From CAZVAR01 sp964625225 (lineage in GTDB: Bacteria; Pseudomonadota; Alphaproteobacteria; JAJUGE01), in the NCBI GenBank assembly GCA_964625225.1, contig CAZVAR010000042.1:1-24506 (forward strand): a stretch of DNA of 24,506 nucleotides. Reading direction: 5' to 3'. Under the pieces are notes generated by a model. The model did not search any database, was not told where the DNA came from, and worked only from the letters and a program-made list of their open reading frames with translations. Of this stretch, positions 22,655 to 24,506 are shown piece after piece. Within the stretch, counting starts at the first letter, position 1, and every line of letters begins with the position of its first letter. The position numbers and the translations under genes were made by a program.

Positions 22655-23506
22655 ATGTTCGAATTCGCCAAGGGCGGCACGCCCTTCCTTAAGATGCACG
22701 GGCTCGGCAATGATTTCGTCGTGCTGGATGCCAGGACGCGACCGATCGAGCTGAGCGCTGCGGCGGTCCGCGCGATCGCGGACCGGCATACCGGTGTCGG
22801 CTGCGACCAGCTCGTCGTGCTGCGCCGACCAGCCGAGGCCGGCGCCGACGCCTTCATGGAAATCCGAAATGCCGATGGCGCCGCGGTCGGGGCGTGCGGC
22901 AACGCGACACGCTGCGTGGCCGCCCTGCTGATGCAGCAAAGCGATGCCGAAACCGTGACGATAGCAACGGTCGCCGGCCTGCTCGAAGCGCACCGGGAGC
23001 CCGACGGCACGATCAGCGTCGACATGGGGCCGGCACGGCTCGGTTGGCACGAGATCCCGGTCGCGCGCGACGTCGATACATTGCACCTGCCGGTCGCCTT
23101 GGGTCCGCTGACCGACCCGGTCGGTACCAACATCGGCAATCCGCATGCGACCTTTTTCGTCGCGGATGTCGCAGCGGTTGACCTGTCGCGGCTCGGTCCG
23201 GCGCTCGAGCACGACCCGCTGTTCCCGGAACGCGCCAATATCGGCATAGCGCAAATCCTCTCGCCGGAGCGCATCCGCCTCCGCGTCTGGGAGCGGGGAT
23301 CCGGCATTACCCGCGCCTGTGGCTCGGGCGCGTGTGCGGCCCTGGTCGCGGCCGTCCGGCGCGGCCTGACCGGCCGCCGCGCCGAGGTTCTGCTGGATGG
23401 CGGATCGCTTGCGATCGAGTGGCAGGAAACCGGTCACGTCCGGATGACGGGGCCGGTGGCGACCAGCTTCGCCGGCGTCCTCCACCCCGCGCTGCTGCCG
23501 GCATGA
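22655..23506 (+). CDS. dapF: Diaminopimelate epimerase
   Basis: A 283-residue PLP-independent racemase that converts LL- to meso-diaminopimelate for lysine and peptidoglycan synthesis. The start FLKMHGLGNDFVVLD is the family signature. The two catalytic cysteines lie in GACGNATR (first half) and TRACGSGACA (second half), and NIGNPHATFF and ERGSGIT are also present. The length is normal. There is no ribosome-binding site, and a promoter-like sequence ends 7 bases before the ATG. Its stop overlaps the mtaB start as ATGA; the dapF-mtaB pair is common in Alphaproteobacteria. Confidence 0.97.
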   Translation: MFEFAKGGTPFLKMHGLGNDFVVLDARTRPIELSAAAVRAIADRHTGVGCDQLVVLRRPAEAGADAFMEIRNADGAAVGACGNATRCVAALLMQQSDAETVTIATVAGLLEAHREPDGTISVDMGPARLGWHEIPVARDVDTLHLPVALGPLTDPVGTNIGNPHATFFVADVAAVDLSRLGPALEHDPLFPERANIGIAQILSPERIRLRVWERGSGITRACGSGACAALVAAVRRGLTGRRAEVLLDGGSLAIEWQETGHVRMTGPVATSFAGVLHPALLPA

Positions 23507-24506
23507 GTGTCGATATCGTCACCCTGGGCTGTCGGCTCAACGCCTATGAATCCGAGGTGATGAGAAAGCTCGCGCGCGAGGCGGCATTGGAGAACGTCGT
23601 CATCGTCAACACCTGTGCCGTCACGTCCGAGGCAGAGCGCCAGGCGCGGCAGGCGATCCGCCGGGCGCGGCGCGAGCGCCCTGACGCCAGGATTGTCGTG
23701 ACCGGCTGTGCGGCGCAGATCAATCCAGATGCCTTCGTTGCCATGCCGGAGGTCGACCGCGTGCTCGGGAATGCCGAGAAGCTCGACGCGCGCTTCTTCC
23801 TGCCGGACGCGCCGGACGTGGCGGTGAACGACATCCGGTCCGTGCATGAGACCGCGGCGCATCTTATCGACGGGCTGGAGGGGCGTGTCCGCGCCTTCGT
23901 GCAGGTGCAGCAGGGTTGCGATCATCGCTGTACCTTCTGCATCATTCCCTACGGTCGCGGTCCGAGCCGCAGCGTGCCGATCGGCCAGATCGCAGAGCAG
24001 ATCCGCCGGCTGGTCGCCGCGGGTTGCAACGAGGTCGTGCTGACCGGCGTCGACATTACATCCTACGGAGCCGACCTGCCCGGCCGGCCCTCGCTCGGTC
24101 AGATGGTCCGCCGCGTCCTCGCCGCGGTTCCTGAGCTGCCGCGGCTCCGCCTCTCCTCGCTCGATCCGGTCGAGGTGGACGCGGACCTGATGCGGCTGAT
24201 CGCCGACGAGCCGCGGCTGATGCCGCATCTGCATCTCAGCCTGCAGGCCGGCGACGACATGATCCTGAAGCGGATGAAGCGGCGGCATTCCCGTGCCGAC
24301 GCCGTCGCCTTTTGCGAACGGGTGCGGGCGCTGCGGCCCGACATCGTGTTCGGGGCCGACCTGATCGCCGGCTTCCCTACCGAGACCGAGGCAATGTTCG
24401 AGAACACGCTCCGCTTGGTCGCGGATTGCGGTCTCGTATGGCTGCACGTCTTTCCGTTCTCGCCGCGGCAGGGGACGCCTGCGGTGCGCATGCCGCAGGT
24501 GGCGCC
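23503..24506 (+). CDS. mtaB: tRNA t6A37 methylthiotransferase MtaB, 5' part (runs off the window)
   Basis: 334 residues are visible and the frame is still open at the last base. It is a radical-SAM methylthiotransferase that converts t6A37 to ms2t6A in tRNA. The N-terminal UPF0004 domain has cluster cysteines C10 (TLGCRLNAYES), C38 (VNTCAVT) and C69 (VTGCAAQ). The radical-SAM motif C139xxxC143xxC146 (CDHRCTFC) is followed by IIPYGRGPSRS. CRLN rather than CQMN at the start separates it from MiaB. Later marks are EVVLTGVDI, RLSSLDP and FGADLIAGFPTE. It is translationally coupled to dapF through ATGA. The C-terminal TRAM domain lies outside the window. Confidence 0.95.
   Translation, partial: MSVDIVTLGCRLNAYESEVMRKLAREAALENVVIVNTCAVTSEAERQARQAIRRARRERPDARIVVTGCAAQINPDAFVAMPEVDRVLGNAEKLDARFFLPDAPDVAVNDIRSVHETAAHLIDGLEGRVRAFVQVQQGCDHRCTFCIIPYGRGPSRSVPIGQIAEQIRRLVAAGCNEVVLTGVDITSYGADLPGRPSLGQMVRRVLAAVPELPRLRLSSLDPVEVDADLMRLIADEPRLMPHLHLSLQAGDDMILKRMKRRHSRADAVAFCERVRALRPDIVFGADLIAGFPTETEAMFENTLRLVADCGLVWLHVFPFSPRQGTPAVRMPQVA

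Noticed and set aside
22439..23485. A 348-codon - strand frame opposite dapF that could have been an upstream partner of the TfuA-like gene
   Set aside because: It is antisense to dapF with no YcaO motifs, so it is not the missing partner.
23434..24447. A 337-codon - strand frame opposite mtaB
   Set aside because: Opposite a clear radical-SAM gene; no motif of its own.

Overview
The window comes from a high-GC (strongly GC3-biased) alphaproteobacterium. Three observations support this: the gene order nusA-ylxR-infB-rbfA-truB-rpsO-pnp with a YlxR/L7Ae two-domain protein, an Irr-type Fur-family regulator, and a rubrerythrin preceded by an Irr-box (ICE) palindrome. I would guess a Rhodospirillales/Rhizobiales-like lineage but cannot place it further. 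No tRNA, rRNA, insertion sequence or CRISPR array was seen.

Region 1 (1-8173, + strand) is the housekeeping transcription/translation operon: the 3' part of nusA, ylxR-L7Ae, infB, rbfA, truB, rpsO and pnp. Several genes overlap or nearly touch. Two gaps are exceptions and hold clusters of RNA hairpins: infB-rbfA and the pnp leader. The operon ends at a GC-rich hairpin just after pnp. A glycerophosphodiester phosphodiesterase (8326-9054) follows.

Region 2 (9172-13779, + strand) looks like an iron/peroxide-response block. It holds a nitronate-monooxygenase-like flavoprotein with an unusual C-terminal cysteine cluster, then irr, then an operon of rubrerythrin (without a rubredoxin domain), a GlpC/HdrD-like Fe-S protein and a DUF3501 protein. 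A perfect 10-bp inverted repeat matching the Irr/ICE consensus abuts a strong sigma70-type promoter in front of rubrerythrin. This is the clearest regulatory circuit in the window.

Region 3 (13907-16527, - strand) is a four-gene operon: a MoeB/ThiF/HesA-like E1 enzyme, a DsrE-like small protein (joined TGATG), a secreted SH3-like protein (joined GTGA) and a short-chain dehydrogenase. Converging hairpins lie between it and region 2.

Region 4 (16528-21632) is looser. It has an eroded alpha/beta-hydrolase pseudogene, a roughly 600-base stretch without genes but with a perfect 13-bp hairpin, an LLM-class flavin monooxygenase, an MscS-type channel with a cyclic-nucleotide-binding-like C-terminus, a small double zinc-ribbon protein, and rnk.

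Region 5 (21693-24506) has a TfuA-like protein on the - strand with no YcaO partner in view, then dapF, apparently from a leaderless promoter, overlapping the 5' part of mtaB, which runs off the window.
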